Assembly: GCA_044350805.1 (NCBI GenBank)
Contig: JBILGU010000012.1
Coordinates: forward strand, 15,480-79,479
Reading direction: 5' to 3'
Origin: UBA6136 sp044350805
GTDB taxonomy: Bacteria > Pseudomonadota > Gammaproteobacteria > Methylococcales > Methylococcaceae
DNA: 64,000 nucleotides
Under the pieces are notes generated by a model. The model saw only the letters and a list, made by a program, of their open reading frames with translations. It had not been told where the DNA came from and searched no databases. The translations under genes were made by a program, and so were the position numbers. Positions 36,917-45,906 of this stretch are shown piece by piece (position 1 is the first letter of the stretch; the number at the start of each line of letters is the position of its first letter).

Positions 36917-37462
36917 TTATTTAAGTGTTGGTGCCATCGCGATCTGAAAGACCGCCAGCGCCTTTCGTATTCCCTCAAGCGAGGCCTTGACGCTCAAGGT
37001 TGCACCAGAAATGCCATCGACTCCCTGATTCTGTCGGAGGTCTTTGACCGGCTTTCCGACCAGCGTGTCAAACCAGGCTGAGGAAGGCTTGTACTCCGGG
37101 GGTTCATGGAAGGCGAGAATCTCAGATTTCATGAGTTCACCCTTCGGGGAAAGGGCGATCAACATCGTCTCGGGCTGCGTTCTCACGGTGTGAGATTCAA
37201 TGACGGCGTAACCTAATATCTGTCCGTTGCGGCGTGCTTCGAAAAACGTGTAAAGCTGCGAATCTAGCTTGGTTTTTGCAAGCTGTTCGATCTGTGCCGT
37301 CTGCTCATCCGTCAAAAAGACCTGATGATCAACGATTTCAGCTTCTTTACCAAAAGCCAGTTCAAAAGCTTCTTCTTTGCTGTAGAACACCGTTGCATCT
37401 ACAAACCCGCTGGTCATAGAAACGCAAAGAAAAACCGCAGCGAATTTCAGGATTCCTTTCAT
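36917..37462 (-). CDS. Periplasmic FMN-binding domain protein
   Basis: 181 aa with a signal peptide (hydrophobic 5-20). The C-terminal domain is of the FMN-binding type, with the flavinylation motif DGISGATLS (Thr155) that ApbE-type transferases modify by covalent FMN attachment. Such proteins carry electrons in RnfG/NqrC-like or stand-alone periplasmic chains. No ApbE gene lies in the window. It adjoins the 4-TM membrane protein gene, pointing to a two-protein redox module. The role is inferred, not known. Confidence 0.82.
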   Translation of the reverse strand: MKGILKFAAVFLCVSMTSGFVDATVFYSKEEAFELAFGKEAEIVDHQVFLTDEQTAQIEQLAKTKLDSQLYTFFEARRNGQILGYAVIESHTVRTQPETMLIALSPKGELMKSEILAFHEPPEYKPSSAWFDTLVGKPVKDLRQNQGVDGISGATLSVKASLEGIRKALAVFQIAMAPTLK

Positions 37463-37623
37463 GCTCGACTAAGTTGACGTGAGGTGGGCACCAGAAGATA
37501 AGACCCACAGCCAGAGGGCTCAAGCCGAAGAATACCACAGGCCGCCCCGGTTAAAACCAGGTTGCAGACAAGATAATAATTGCCCTGAATCGGACGGAGA
37601 TATTTTGCTGACAGCCAGAAAAC

Positions 37624-37651
37624 AAAAGGCTTGCTAAAGAGCAAGCCTTTT
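37624..37651 (-). terminator. Rho-independent terminator of the tRNA-Ala/tRNA-Glu transcript
   Basis: A perfect eleven-pair stem (AAAAGGCTTGC/GCAAGCCTTTT) around a six-base loop; on the minus strand it continues into a T-rich run. It lies 9 bp past the tRNA-Glu gene. Confidence 0.85.
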
Positions 37652-37659
37652 ATCCTACT

Positions 37660-37735
37660 TGGCGTCCCCAAGGGGATTCGAACCCCTGTCGTCGCCGTGA
37701 AAGGGCGATGTCCTAGGCCTCTAGACGATGGGGAC
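37660..37735 (-). tRNA. tRNA-Glu (anticodon TTC)
   Basis: 76 nt with encoded CCA at 37660-37662. Acceptor GTCCCCA pairs with TGGGGAC, the anticodon stem is CGCCC/GGGCG-type with the loop CTTTCAC (TTC), and the T arm AGGGGTTCGAATCCCCT is standard. It lies 21 bp downstream of tRNA-Ala in the same direction and probably shares its transcript. Confidence 0.95.
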
Positions 37736-37756
37736 AAAACACATTTTCGTCGAGCT

Positions 37757-37832
<76 letters not shown>

Positions 37833-37849
37833 TCGACGTCAAGCCATAA

Positions 37850-37878
37850 ATTATAGGTCGGATCTTTGGGTGTGTCTA
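37850..37878 (-). promoter_or_regulatory. Sigma-70 promoter of the tRNA-Ala/tRNA-Glu transcript
   Basis: On the minus strand TAGACA (37873-37878) and a perfect TATAAT (37850-37855) are separated by exactly 17 bp. The start of transcription would lie about 10 bp before the tRNA-Ala gene. Confidence 0.75.
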
Positions 37879-37916
37879 GATCTCGCCCACATATTTTTGA
37901 GACGCTCCAAGATTGA

Positions 37917-39311
37917 TCAACCAATCCACGCGATCGCCGACTTAATCCGCTCTAGCGTTTTTTCCTTGCCCAGAATTTCGATTGTGAGGTCAATGGGAGG
38001 GGAAACGGTCGTTCCACTCACCGCCACACGAAGCGGTTGAGCGACAGCACCCATCTTTTGACCCAGGGCTTCGGCGGTAGCCGAAATCAAATCATGAAGA
38101 CTCTCCCGACGCCATGGTGAGAGTGCTGTGAGATTCTCTTCCAGAAGCCTCAGCCCCCCTAGCGATGCCTCCGTCAGATGTTTTGAAGCTGCCTTGTCGT
38201 CATAGCCTTCAAAATCCCTGAAGAAAAACAGACTTGCCTGCGCCATCTCAACTAACGTTTTGTTTCGTTCTCGCTGGGCCTTCACTACCTCGATCAAATC
38301 CGGTCCGACCGAAGGATCGACCCCCAGCTGACCCAGATGCCAGCGTAAATGATGGGCCACATGCCCAGGATCACTGTGCATCAAGTAATGATGATTCAAC
38401 CAAAGCAGCTTCTCTGTATTGAATGTGGAGGCTGAGTGATTGATATCGGGAATATCAAACGCATTGACCATTTCATCGATCGAGAAGATCTCTTGGTCAC
38501 CATGAGACCATCCAAGCCTCACCAGATAATTGAGTAGCGCTTCAGGGAGGTAACCATCATCACGATATTGAAGAACACTGACGGCACCGTGGCGCTTTGA
38601 AAGACGCGCACCATCCGATCCTAGGATCATAGGAACATGGGCATATTCCGGTAGCTTGGCCCCTAAGGCCTTCAGAATATTGATCTGTCGGGGCGTATTG
38701 TTGACATGATCGTCCCCCCGAATGACATGGGTGATGTTCATATCAAGATCATCGACAACTACGGTGAAGTTATAGGTCGGTGAGCCATCAGAACGAGCGA
38801 TGATGAGGTCATCCAGTTCTGTATTACGAACCACAATTTTCCCTTTAACCAGATCATTGATGACTACCTCACCATCATCCGGGTTGAGGAATCTGACCAC
38901 AGGGTTCAGACCTTGGGGAATTGCTTGCCGCTGCCGGCAGCGGCCGTCATAGCGCGGTTTTTCCTTGCGTGCCATTTGTTCAGCACGCATGTCATCGAGC
39001 TCTTCGCGACTACAGTAGCAGTGGTAGGCCTTCCCTTCATCAAGAAGTTGCTGAATTAACGCCTTGTAACGATCGAAACGGTGCGTCTGGAAGAAGGGTC
39101 CCTCATCATAGCCCAGCCCCAACCAAGCCATACCCTCGAGAATGGCATTCACTGACTCTTCCGTCGAACGCTCAAGATCCGTATCTTCGATTCGTAAAAC
39201 GAAGGTGCCCCCATGCTTACGCGCATAGAGCCAGGAGAAGAGTGCCGTTCGTGCACCCCCTACGTGAAGGTAACCGGTAGGACTTGGAGCAAAACGAGTT
39301 CGGATTGTCAT
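37917..39311 (-). CDS. gltX: Glutamyl-tRNA synthetase
   Basis: 464 aa from ATG 39311; an upstream extension is not family-like. It charges tRNA-Glu. Class I motifs are intact: RFAPSPTGYLHVGGARTALF with the HVGG variant of HIGH, and DGARLSKRHGAVS with the KLSKR-type motif SKRHG. The anticodon-binding helical domain begins near residue 320. The tRNA-Glu gene lies 200 bp downstream of the stop in the same direction. A terminator (39324-39351) separates gltX from the ATPase gene upstream. Confidence 0.96.
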   Translation of the reverse strand: MTIRTRFAPSPTGYLHVGGARTALFSWLYARKHGGTFVLRIEDTDLERSTEESVNAILEGMAWLGLGYDEGPFFQTHRFDRYKALIQQLLDEGKAYHCYCSREELDDMRAEQMARKEKPRYDGRCRQRQAIPQGLNPVVRFLNPDDGEVVINDLVKGKIVVRNTELDDLIIARSDGSPTYNFTVVVDDLDMNITHVIRGDDHVNNTPRQINILKALGAKLPEYAHVPMILGSDGARLSKRHGAVSVLQYRDDGYLPEALLNYLVRLGWSHGDQEIFSIDEMVNAFDIPDINHSASTFNTEKLLWLNHHYLMHSDPGHVAHHLRWHLGQLGVDPSVGPDLIEVVKAQRERNKTLVEMAQASLFFFRDFEGYDDKAASKHLTEASLGGLRLLEENLTALSPWRRESLHDLISATAEALGQKMGAVAQPLRVAVSGTTVSPPIDLTIEILGKEKTLERIKSAIAWIG

Positions 39312-39323
39312 GGATATTTCTTG

Positions 39324-39351
39324 GAAAAATAAAGGCGCCCTTCGGGACGCC
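39324..39351 (-). terminator. Rho-independent terminator between the ATPase gene and gltX
   Basis: On the minus strand the stem GGCG-CCC/GGG-CGCC with loop TTC or GAA is followed by TTTATTTTT. It ends transcripts from the ATPase gene before gltX. Confidence 0.75.
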
Positions 39352-39596
39352 AAACGTCGGGGCATCAAAGCAAGAGCTTTGCCGCTAATTTATAGCTGCC
39401 TCATCCCTTGGGCGAAGGATTCCTTTGCTGTCTCGAAGGACTGGCAAAGCAGTTTTCAACCGACAGCAACCCAAGTCGACGGGCTGACTCGGAATTCGGT
39501 CTTGTTTACTCTAGTTCAGGATGAGAGAACTTTAGCGCCATCCTACCCCGCCGTAAACCGCTGGAGCCGTGACGAAATCGACCCAACAAGGTCCTA

Positions 39597-41069
39597 TCAA
39601 GCCGCTTTTCGGGAAGCGGGGGTTGCGCGCGTCTGGGACCACTGTCGAAGGTGTTTGATCTGCTCCTCCATGGTCCTCGACAACGGCACCATCCGCGCAG
39701 ACGTGTAAGTAATGTCTTTTTCATCAAACAATCGACCCTCCTGAAAGGCATGGATGCGAGCAGCCTTTACCGCCTGTTCGATTTCGGCCCCACTCCAGTC
39801 CTTGGTCAGGATGGACAAAAGGTTCATGTTAAAGGTATCCGGATCTGCACCATACGCCGTGATGTGAATTCGGAAAATTGCCCTTCGTTCCTCGTCTGAG
39901 GGTAGGTCGAGGAAGAACAATTGGTCGAAACGTCCTTTTCGAATGACCTCGGCAGGCAACCGTTCGATGCGGTTAGCGGTTGCTACCACAAAAACCTGCG
40001 GTGGCTTTTCTTGGAGCCAGGTCAGGAAGGTCGAAAAGATACTGTTGTTCCCGCCGGACGAATTGCCGTCATAACCGAAGCTATTCTCCATTTCATCGAT
40101 CCAAAGGACCAATGGCGAGATATTTTCTGCGGTTCGTAGTGCGTGATCAAATGCAAACTCCGGCGTGCCATAGGCTCCTGACATGACCAGGTTCATGTCC
40201 AGACGGACCAAGGGCAAATTCCACGCACCGGCAATGACTTTTGCGGCCAGACTTTTGCCGCAGCCGCTAATTCCCATAAAAAGGATCCCTGCGGGCATCG
40301 GGACCCCTTCCTGAAATGACTGCCGGCTGAAGAGGCTTTTACGACTGAGCACCCACTCCTTCAGATTTTCAAGCCCGCCGACATCTTCAACACGAAGATT
40401 CTTCGGCATGAACTGAAGGCAACCCTCCTTCTGGAGTGATGCAGTTTTATTGGCATACACATCTTCAAGAATGGAGAGAAGCTCAAATCGATTCTCTGTG
40501 TTCCAACCAAAGAAGAGATGAGTAATTTCCTCAAGGCCGAGTCCTTTCATTGCAGTGACGGCCTGAAGGATCCAATTTTCATCCACTTCGCTCAGGCGCT
40601 TGTAACGGACCAGAAGCTCGTTTAGATGAGTCTCGATTTCCTTGGCATCCGGCATACCCAGATCGACAAACCAGGCCTGTCCCCGAAGCTCCTCCGGAAG
40701 CAGAAAACCAGGGTGACTCAGAAAAACAAAGCGCTCTGTCCCCAAAAGGCATTCATAAAGGTCTCGCAAAGCGCGAACCAAAACCGGATTTGCATCAAAG
40801 AGGGAGGGCATGTCCTTAAGCACGTAAAGGGCATCCTCCTTTGAGGCTCTGATATGGCGGATCACTGCCAAAGGATCTGCGAGGGACACATCACCATCGA
40901 GCCCTTCACTGCATGTCCAGATACGCACAGCACGGGCATCGCCATAGTGAGCTTTGGATAGCGCCTCCAACTGCTTAACCAAGCGTCGTTCTTCCCTGCT
41001 TTTGACATAGGACAACGGATAACGATTGGTGAGCCCCAGAGCAAGTCGCGGATTGAAAAAATCAGTCAT
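39597..41069 (-). CDS. Ycf46-like AAA+ ATPase
   Basis: 490 aa from ATG 41069. The N-terminal half (about 1-220) has the Ycf46-type degenerate domain, with ALYVLKDMPSLF and LSHPGFLLPEEL. The C-terminal half is an active AAA+ module: Walker A GISGCGKSL, Walker B VLWIDEMENSF, sensor 1 VATANRIERLP and an arginine finger region in RKGRFDQLF. Ycf46 is a plastid-, cyanobacteria- and proteobacteria-wide family; from memory it has been linked to control of carbon dioxide use in a cyanobacterium. Its partner is not visible. Divergent from uvrC. Confidence 0.85.
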   Translation of the reverse strand: MTDFFNPRLALGLTNRYPLSYVKSREERRLVKQLEALSKAHYGDARAVRIWTCSEGLDGDVSLADPLAVIRHIRASKEDALYVLKDMPSLFDANPVLVRALRDLYECLLGTERFVFLSHPGFLLPEELRGQAWFVDLGMPDAKEIETHLNELLVRYKRLSEVDENWILQAVTAMKGLGLEEITHLFFGWNTENRFELLSILEDVYANKTASLQKEGCLQFMPKNLRVEDVGGLENLKEWVLSRKSLFSRQSFQEGVPMPAGILFMGISGCGKSLAAKVIAGAWNLPLVRLDMNLVMSGAYGTPEFAFDHALRTAENISPLVLWIDEMENSFGYDGNSSGGNNSIFSTFLTWLQEKPPQVFVVATANRIERLPAEVIRKGRFDQLFFLDLPSDEERRAIFRIHITAYGADPDTFNMNLLSILTKDWSGAEIEQAVKAARIHAFQEGRLFDEKDITYTSARMVPLSRTMEEQIKHLRQWSQTRATPASRKAA

Positions 41070-41168
41070 GGGTGAGATGCCTTCTGGCGTTGAAGCTTGT
41101 ATATATAGCAAGTAAGTGAGCCATTATAAGTCTCGTTGGCTGATGCAAGTGAACTAAGCGCCATCCCC

Positions 41169-43004
41169 ATGACATCGATCGATGCTTTAGAACCTTTCGA
41201 TCTCAAGAGTTTCCTGGACACATTGACCCAGCGCCCAGGGGTTTACCGCATGTTGGACCATCGCGGGGAGGTGATCTATGTCGGGAAAGCGAAAAACCTC
41301 AAAAAAAGAGTGGGCAGCTATTTCCAATCAAGAGAGTCATCACCCAAACAACAGGCAATGGTGGCCCGGATTCATTCCATTGATGTTCGAGTCACGCACA
41401 GTGAAGCTGAAGCCCTTCTCCTCGAGAGTCAGCTCATCAAAAGGTACCGGCCTCGTTACAACATTACCCTTAGAGATGACAAGAGCTACCCTGCAATTTA
41501 TGTCTCGACGCATCAGACTTTCCCTCGACTCAGTTTTCATCGAGGCGCTAAGCAACGCCAGGGCCGATACTTTGGGCCCTACCCTAGCGCAAATGCTGTA
41601 AGGGAAAGCCTAAAACTTCTCCAAAAGGTCTTTCCCGTCAGACAATGTCGTGACTCCTTTTTTGAAAATCGCTCCAGACCTTGTCTTGAATATCAGATAG
41701 AACGCTGCACGGCGCCCTGTGTGGGCCTGATCAGCCCGGCGGATTACGCTGTGGATGTCAAAGATACGCTCATGTTTCTGGAGGGTGATGGCAGCCATCT
41801 TATCGACGCCTTGGCAAAACGCATGGAAAAGGCCTCCTCTGAACTCGAATTTGAGAGAGCGGCTCGTTACCGAGATCAGATCGCAACGCTTAGAACCGTG
41901 CTTGAAAAGCAGTCAGTTCACGGGGAGCAGGGGGATCTTGACATTATCGCCTGTACCACTGAGGGACTCACAGCATGCGTGCAGATGACTTTCATCCGTC
42001 ATGGCCAGCAAATTGGTGATCGCAATTATTTCCCCGTAATTCATGAAGTCACAGAACTTGGAGCGATTCTTCAAACGTTCATTGCTCAATACTACGTTGG
42101 GAAACCTGTTCCCAAAGAAATCCTGGTCAATTTTCCACCCGATGAGACCCACCTCATCGAGGAAGCACTGTCAAAACAGGCTGGACACACAATCCGTATC
42201 GTCAGTAATCCAAGGGGTGAGCGCGCCCGAAGAGTGCAATTGGCACTGACCAATGCTGAAAATGCGCTATCAACCCGCCTATCCAGCCGTCAGTCGCTTT
42301 TCGAACGCTACTTGGATCTTGGTGAGTCCTTGCATCTTTCAACCACTCCGCGGCGACTTGAATGTTTTGACATCAGTCACACTCAAGGAGAGCTGACGGT
42401 TGCATCGTGCGTGGTATTCGACCATCAGGGTCCACTTAAATCGGCTTACAGGCGATTCAACATCGAGGGGATTCAAGGCGGTGATGACTATGCCGCACTC
42501 AAACAAGCCGTCACGCGCCGTTACCAACGAATTCGAGCGGGCGAATTCGAATCTCCCGACATTCTTTTCATTGATGGCGGACGTGGCCAGGTCAGTGTGG
42601 TTAGAGAATCTCTAGTAGCACTGGGAATGAGTGATGTCCAAATTATTGGAATCGCCAAGGGCCCTGATCGTAAGCCAGGCCAGGAGGTGCTAATTTCAGG
42701 AGAATCCGGCCACACATTCATGCTACCCTCTCACTCCCCGGCCCTATTGCTGATCCAGCAGATCCGAGATGAGGCGCACCGCTTTGCCATTACAGGGCAT
42801 CGACAAAGGAGAGCAAAAGCAAGGACACAGTCTTCGCTTGACGGTATCTCAGGTCTTGGCCCAAAGCGCCGACAACAACTCCTTCGGCAATTTGGTGGCT
42901 TCAAGGAACTTGAGCGTGCCAGCATTGAGGCAATAGCCCAGGTCGATGGAATAAGCCAACAATTGGCGGAACGAATTTACGAGCACTTCCATGATCAAGA
43001 GTGA
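41169..43004 (+). CDS. uvrC: Excinuclease ABC subunit C
   Basis: 611 aa from ATG 41169; a TTG at 41136 gives 11 extra residues and neither has a clear ribosome site. UvrC makes both incisions beside DNA damage. The GIY-YIG domain opens with PGVYRMLDHRGEVIYVGKAKN, the four cysteines of the CRDSFF and CLEYQIERCTAPC region follow, then the UVR motif near residue 205 and the RNase H-like domain with CFDISHTQG and FIDGGRGQ. Tandem helix-hairpin-helix motifs close the protein. Followed by pgsA, the common gammaproteobacterial order. Confidence 0.96.
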   Translation: MTSIDALEPFDLKSFLDTLTQRPGVYRMLDHRGEVIYVGKAKNLKKRVGSYFQSRESSPKQQAMVARIHSIDVRVTHSEAEALLLESQLIKRYRPRYNITLRDDKSYPAIYVSTHQTFPRLSFHRGAKQRQGRYFGPYPSANAVRESLKLLQKVFPVRQCRDSFFENRSRPCLEYQIERCTAPCVGLISPADYAVDVKDTLMFLEGDGSHLIDALAKRMEKASSELEFERAARYRDQIATLRTVLEKQSVHGEQGDLDIIACTTEGLTACVQMTFIRHGQQIGDRNYFPVIHEVTELGAILQTFIAQYYVGKPVPKEILVNFPPDETHLIEEALSKQAGHTIRIVSNPRGERARRVQLALTNAENALSTRLSSRQSLFERYLDLGESLHLSTTPRRLECFDISHTQGELTVASCVVFDHQGPLKSAYRRFNIEGIQGGDDYAALKQAVTRRYQRIRAGEFESPDILFIDGGRGQVSVVRESLVALGMSDVQIIGIAKGPDRKPGQEVLISGESGHTFMLPSHSPALLLIQQIRDEAHRFAITGHRQRRAKARTQSSLDGISGLGPKRRQQLLRQFGGFKELERASIEAIAQVDGISQQLAERIYEHFHDQE

Positions 43005-43070
43005 TAGCGTGAAAGCTCTAGCCAAACATTCGGTCCCTTGGGATCAGCAAAGACCGTAAACTGACTTGAG

Positions 43071-43631
43071 ATGAAGCTCAACATTCCTACTTACCTGACT
43101 TTTCTCAGGATATTACTCATTCCTGTGTTAGTCGGTGTTTTTTATCTTCCTTGGCCTAGCGCACACCTGCTGTGCGGCCTGATTTTCGTCATAGCGGGCG
43201 TGACCGATTGGTTAGATGGCTATCTGGCAAGAAGGCTCAGCATGGCCACCCGATTTGGTGCCTTTCTAGACCCAGTGGCTGACAAGCTGATGGTTGCGGT
43301 GACCTTGGTACTCATCGTTCAAGCCGATCCAAGCCCACTTGTAGCAACGGCATCCGCCATCATCATTGGGCGCGAGATTACCATCGCATCGTTACGTGAA
43401 TGGATGGCTGAAATCGGTGAGAGAAAAAAAGTCGCCGTATCTGAGCTTGGGAAGTGGAAAACCACCGTTCAGATGCTCTCCATCACCATGCTTTTATTCG
43501 GGCTCGACATCTACCAAGATCAATTACGTCCAACAGGCCAGCTTTTGTTACTTCTTGCGGCCGCCCTAACACTCTGGTCCATGATCATTTACCTGAGGGC
43601 CGCAGTACCCACTTTTTCACGGGAAGATTAA
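43071..43631 (+). CDS. pgsA: CDP-diacylglycerol--glycerol-3-phosphate 3-phosphatidyltransferase
   Basis: 186 aa membrane enzyme making phosphatidylglycerol phosphate. The CDP-alcohol phosphotransferase motif DGxxAR(x)8GxxxDxxxD is exact (Asp49, Gly50, Ala53, Arg54, Gly63, Asp67, Asp71). Four to six membrane segments; N-terminal NIPTYLTFLRILLIP is characteristic. It lies 66 bp after uvrC and before a tRNA pair, the same order as in many gammaproteobacteria. Confidence 0.96.
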   Translation: MKLNIPTYLTFLRILLIPVLVGVFYLPWPSAHLLCGLIFVIAGVTDWLDGYLARRLSMATRFGAFLDPVADKLMVAVTLVLIVQADPSPLVATASAIIIGREITIASLREWMAEIGERKKVAVSELGKWKTTVQMLSITMLLFGLDIYQDQLRPTGQLLLLLAAALTLWSMIIYLRAAVPTFSRED

Positions 43632-43664
43632 CAGGCTGAACTGTCGTGAAGATCCGTCGTTCTG

Positions 43665-43693
43665 TTGACAACCAAGGGCCGGCGATTTAAAAT
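43665..43693 (+). promoter_or_regulatory. Sigma-70 promoter of tRNA-Gly(GCC)
   Basis: Perfect TTGACA at 43665-43670, a 17-bp spacer, then TAAAAT at 43688-43693. The tRNA begins 17 bp downstream, consistent with initiation near 43700. Confidence 0.85.
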
Positions 43694-43710
43694 TTCCAAA
43701 TCAAATCGAT

Positions 43711-43786
<76 letters not shown>

Positions 43787-43882
43787 AATTCTCATACCGC
43801 TCTTCAGCGGTTTCGGTCAAGTCCGAATCTCGAATGTGAACTGGGATAGTCCTTATCCAGCGTTAAGGTTCACTGACTCATT

Positions 43883-43956
43883 GGCGCGTTAGCAAAGCGG
43901 TTATGCAGTGGATTGCAAATCCATCTAGGGCGGTTCGACTCCGCCACGCGCCTCCA
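43883..43956 (+). tRNA. tRNA-Cys (anticodon GCA)
   Basis: 74 nt with encoded CCA at 43954-43956. Acceptor GGCGCGT pairs with ACGCGCC; the anticodon stem TGGAT/ATCCA has the loop TTGCAAA, and the T arm GGCGGTTCGACTCCGCC is standard. It completes the pgsA-tRNA-Gly-tRNA-Cys arrangement. Confidence 0.95.
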
Positions 43957-44375
43957 TAACTCTTTGATTTAGCGCGGGTTTGCCTCTTCGGTTTTCAGTC
44001 CGTTGTATACGCGACGGCTAACAGACCAAGAGAGAGCAAAATGAACGCTCTAAACCAGTGCGTTGAATAAGGAAAGCAATCAGATGTTGCCGCATCGGTT
44101 GGTACTTAATCAGCTACACCAAGTGTAGCCGCCCCCAACATGAGCCAAGAGCAGATGGCCACCTTGTTCGCTAGGTTTTTGGCGCAGATGGCACAACAGC
44201 AACCAACCCCCCACCTCCCCCGCCACCAGAACTTTCAGCGGTTAGTCTCAAGCATCCCGGTTTTTTCAGGACACAAGACCCCCACAACCTCCTAAAGTCA
44301 TTTGTAAACTGTCTGTGCTCTTTTAGGATCAGCCCCATATCCATGTTGGGATGGAGAATATTTGTCCACCTGCAT
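43957..44375. other. Gene-poor region before the antitoxin gene
   Basis: About 420 bp with no supported gene. It holds an inverted repeat GCTACAC-N3-GTGTAGC at 44123-44139, and a 51-codon frame at 44140-44295 whose Gln- and Pro-rich start has no ribosome site or family. A tRNA gene is a common integration site, and this block may be an eroded insertion, but no attachment repeat of the tRNA 3' end was found. Confidence 0.4.
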
Positions 44376-44391
44376 GCAATGACAGCATTGC
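44376..44391. promoter_or_regulatory. Palindrome, likely operator of the antitoxin gene
   Basis: Perfect inverted repeat GCAATG-ACAG-CATTGC, 22 bp before the antitoxin start. Ribbon-helix-helix antitoxins of this type repress their own operons by binding such palindromes; the assignment rests on position and symmetry. Confidence 0.5.
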
Positions 44392-44397
44392 CGACAA

Positions 44398-44412
44398 GGA
44401 GGAGCATCCTCC
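44398..44412 (+). promoter_or_regulatory. Ribosome site inside a perfect inverted repeat
   Basis: GGAGGA-GCA-TCCTCC directly before the ATG at 44413. The left arm is a strong Shine-Dalgarno sequence and the right arm could pair with it in the mRNA, hiding the site. This may limit antitoxin synthesis; the effect is inferred from the sequence. Confidence 0.5.
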
Positions 44413-44607
44413 ATGGCTACCCTGACCATACGAAAGGTCGATGAAGACCTGAAGGCCACTCTTCGATTCCGTGCAGCCATACATGGCCAGTCCATGGAGG
44501 AGGAGCTGCGATCTATTTTGCGTCAGGCTCTGCTTCAACCTCCAAAAGAGGGGGGGTTGGGGAAGCGTCTGGCGAAACGCTTTGAATCTGTTGGGCAAGA
44601 TCACTAG
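44413..44607 (+). CDS. FitA/VapB-like antitoxin, truncated, without its toxin
   Basis: 64 aa. The N-terminal ribbon-helix-helix domain is clear: MATLTIRKVDEDLKATLR, then a helix with HGQSMEEELRSILRQAL. It resembles FitA-type (plasmid stability, StbC-like) antitoxins, which normally continue after a segment like KRFESVG with a tail that wraps the PIN toxin. Here the frame stops three codons later, exactly at the insertion-sequence end, and no PIN-domain gene follows on either side. It is therefore probably a remnant that still binds DNA but cannot neutralise a toxin. Confidence 0.75.
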   Translation: MATLTIRKVDEDLKATLRFRAAIHGQSMEEELRSILRQALLQPPKEGGLGKRLAKRFESVGQDH

Positions 44608-44618
44608 TGTCCGGTTAA
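44602..44618. repeat. Left inverted repeat of the insertion sequence
   Basis: CACTAGTGTCCGGTTAA, a perfect inverted copy of the right end at 45896-45912. The outer CACTAG is itself palindromic, so the exact boundary is ambiguous (see the mobile element). Confidence 0.85.
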
Positions 44619-45906
44619 CCGGCGGTTGAAAAGTCTGTATCCCATGAGCTGCAGGGCCTCCAGAGTAAAAATAGTTGGTGTCGATTTGAATTTTCCGCAA
44701 GCTTCCCACTTTTGCCAGGAAGCTGACCATGAACTCTGGAAAGACACTCTTCGCACAGTTGATGGCGTACCTTCCATGGACCACGTTTTCAAGAATCGTC
44801 ACCAAATATCGAGGCAATCACCGCGTTCGGGTATTTCCCTGCACCGAGCATTACCGTGTGATGGCCTTTGCTCAACTGACATACCGGGAAAGCCTCAGAG
44901 ACATCGAAGCCAGTCTATCGGCGCACTCCCACAACCTTTATCACATGGGTTTCCGCGAAACCGTTCGGCGATCAACTCTGGCCGATGCCAACGAGAATCG
45001 CGATTGGCGCATTTATGCCGAATTCGCACAACGGCTCATCACTCAGGCTCGGAAGCTCTATTCCACCGAGAGCCTTGGTCTCGATCTCAGCAACACCGTC
45101 TACGCGCTGGACTCGACGACCATCGACCTTTGCATGTCGCTCTTCCCATGGGCGTCTTTCCGGTCGACCAAGTCAGCTGTCAAAATGCACACTTTGCTGG
45201 ACCTCAGGGGCAATATCCCCAGTTTCATCCATATCTCCAACGGCAAGCTCCACGACGTTCATGCACTGGATTTCCTATTGCCAGAGCCTGGAGCGATCTA
45301 TGTGATGGATCGTGGATACGTCGATTTTTCACGTCTCCACAACCTACACCGCGCCGGAAGCTTCTTCGTGACCCGCGCAAAATCGAATCTGGACGCCCAT
45401 CGGGTCTATTCTCGGCCGGTGGACCGCTCCACCGGTCTGATCTGCGATCAAACCATCGCCTTGGATGGATACAACACCTCCAAGGACTATCCGGATCACC
45501 TCAGAAGGATCCGATTCAGGGATCCAGAAACCGACAAATCCTTGGTGTTCCTAAGCAATCAGTTCGATCTGGATCCGGCAACAATCTGCTCGCTGTATCA
45601 GAGCCGTTGGCAGGTGGAGCTGTTCTTCAAATGGATCAAGCAACACCTTCGCATCAAACAGTTCTATGGGACCTCAGAGAACGCGGTGAAGACCCAGATC
45701 TGGATTGCCGTCTCGGTTTATGTGTTGGTCGCGATCATGAAAAAACAGCTCCAACTCGAGGCCTCGCTCTACACTTTGCTACAGATCCTTTCCGTCACTT
45801 TGTTCGAGAAAATCCCTTTAAATCAGGCCTTGGCGGTCACAGAAAACAAAAAGGAGGCGCCCGTGCAGCCTAACCAATTGGATTTGTTCACTTTATTAAC
45901 CGGACA
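44608..45906 (+). mobile_element. IS4-type insertion sequence (DUF4372-containing transposase)
   Basis: About 1.3 kb, one transposase gene, perfect 11-bp terminal inverted repeats TGTCCGGTTAA. Both ends are flanked by CTAG, which can be a 4-bp target duplication or part of the element, since CTAG is its own reverse complement. The transposase gene uses the right-hand CTAG for its stop codon, which argues that CTAG may belong to the element. The insertion adjoins the antitoxin gene and interrupts whatever lay between it and position 45911. Confidence 0.85.

Noticed and set aside
39310..39596. Open frame on the plus strand between gltX and the ATPase gene
   Set aside because: Overlaps the gltX start and terminator, no motif, no ribosome site.
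44140..44295. 51-codon frame starting MSQEQMATLF with a Gln- and Pro-rich stretch, slightly like the start of retroelement gag proteins
   Set aside because: No ribosome site, no conserved motif, and the resemblance depends on a hand-made frame shift. Low complexity explains it.
44626..45873. Long alternative frame across the transposase gene
   Set aside because: It lies entirely over the IS4 transposase, has no family motif and reads as frequent basic and Ser/Pro codons, a shadow of the real gene.
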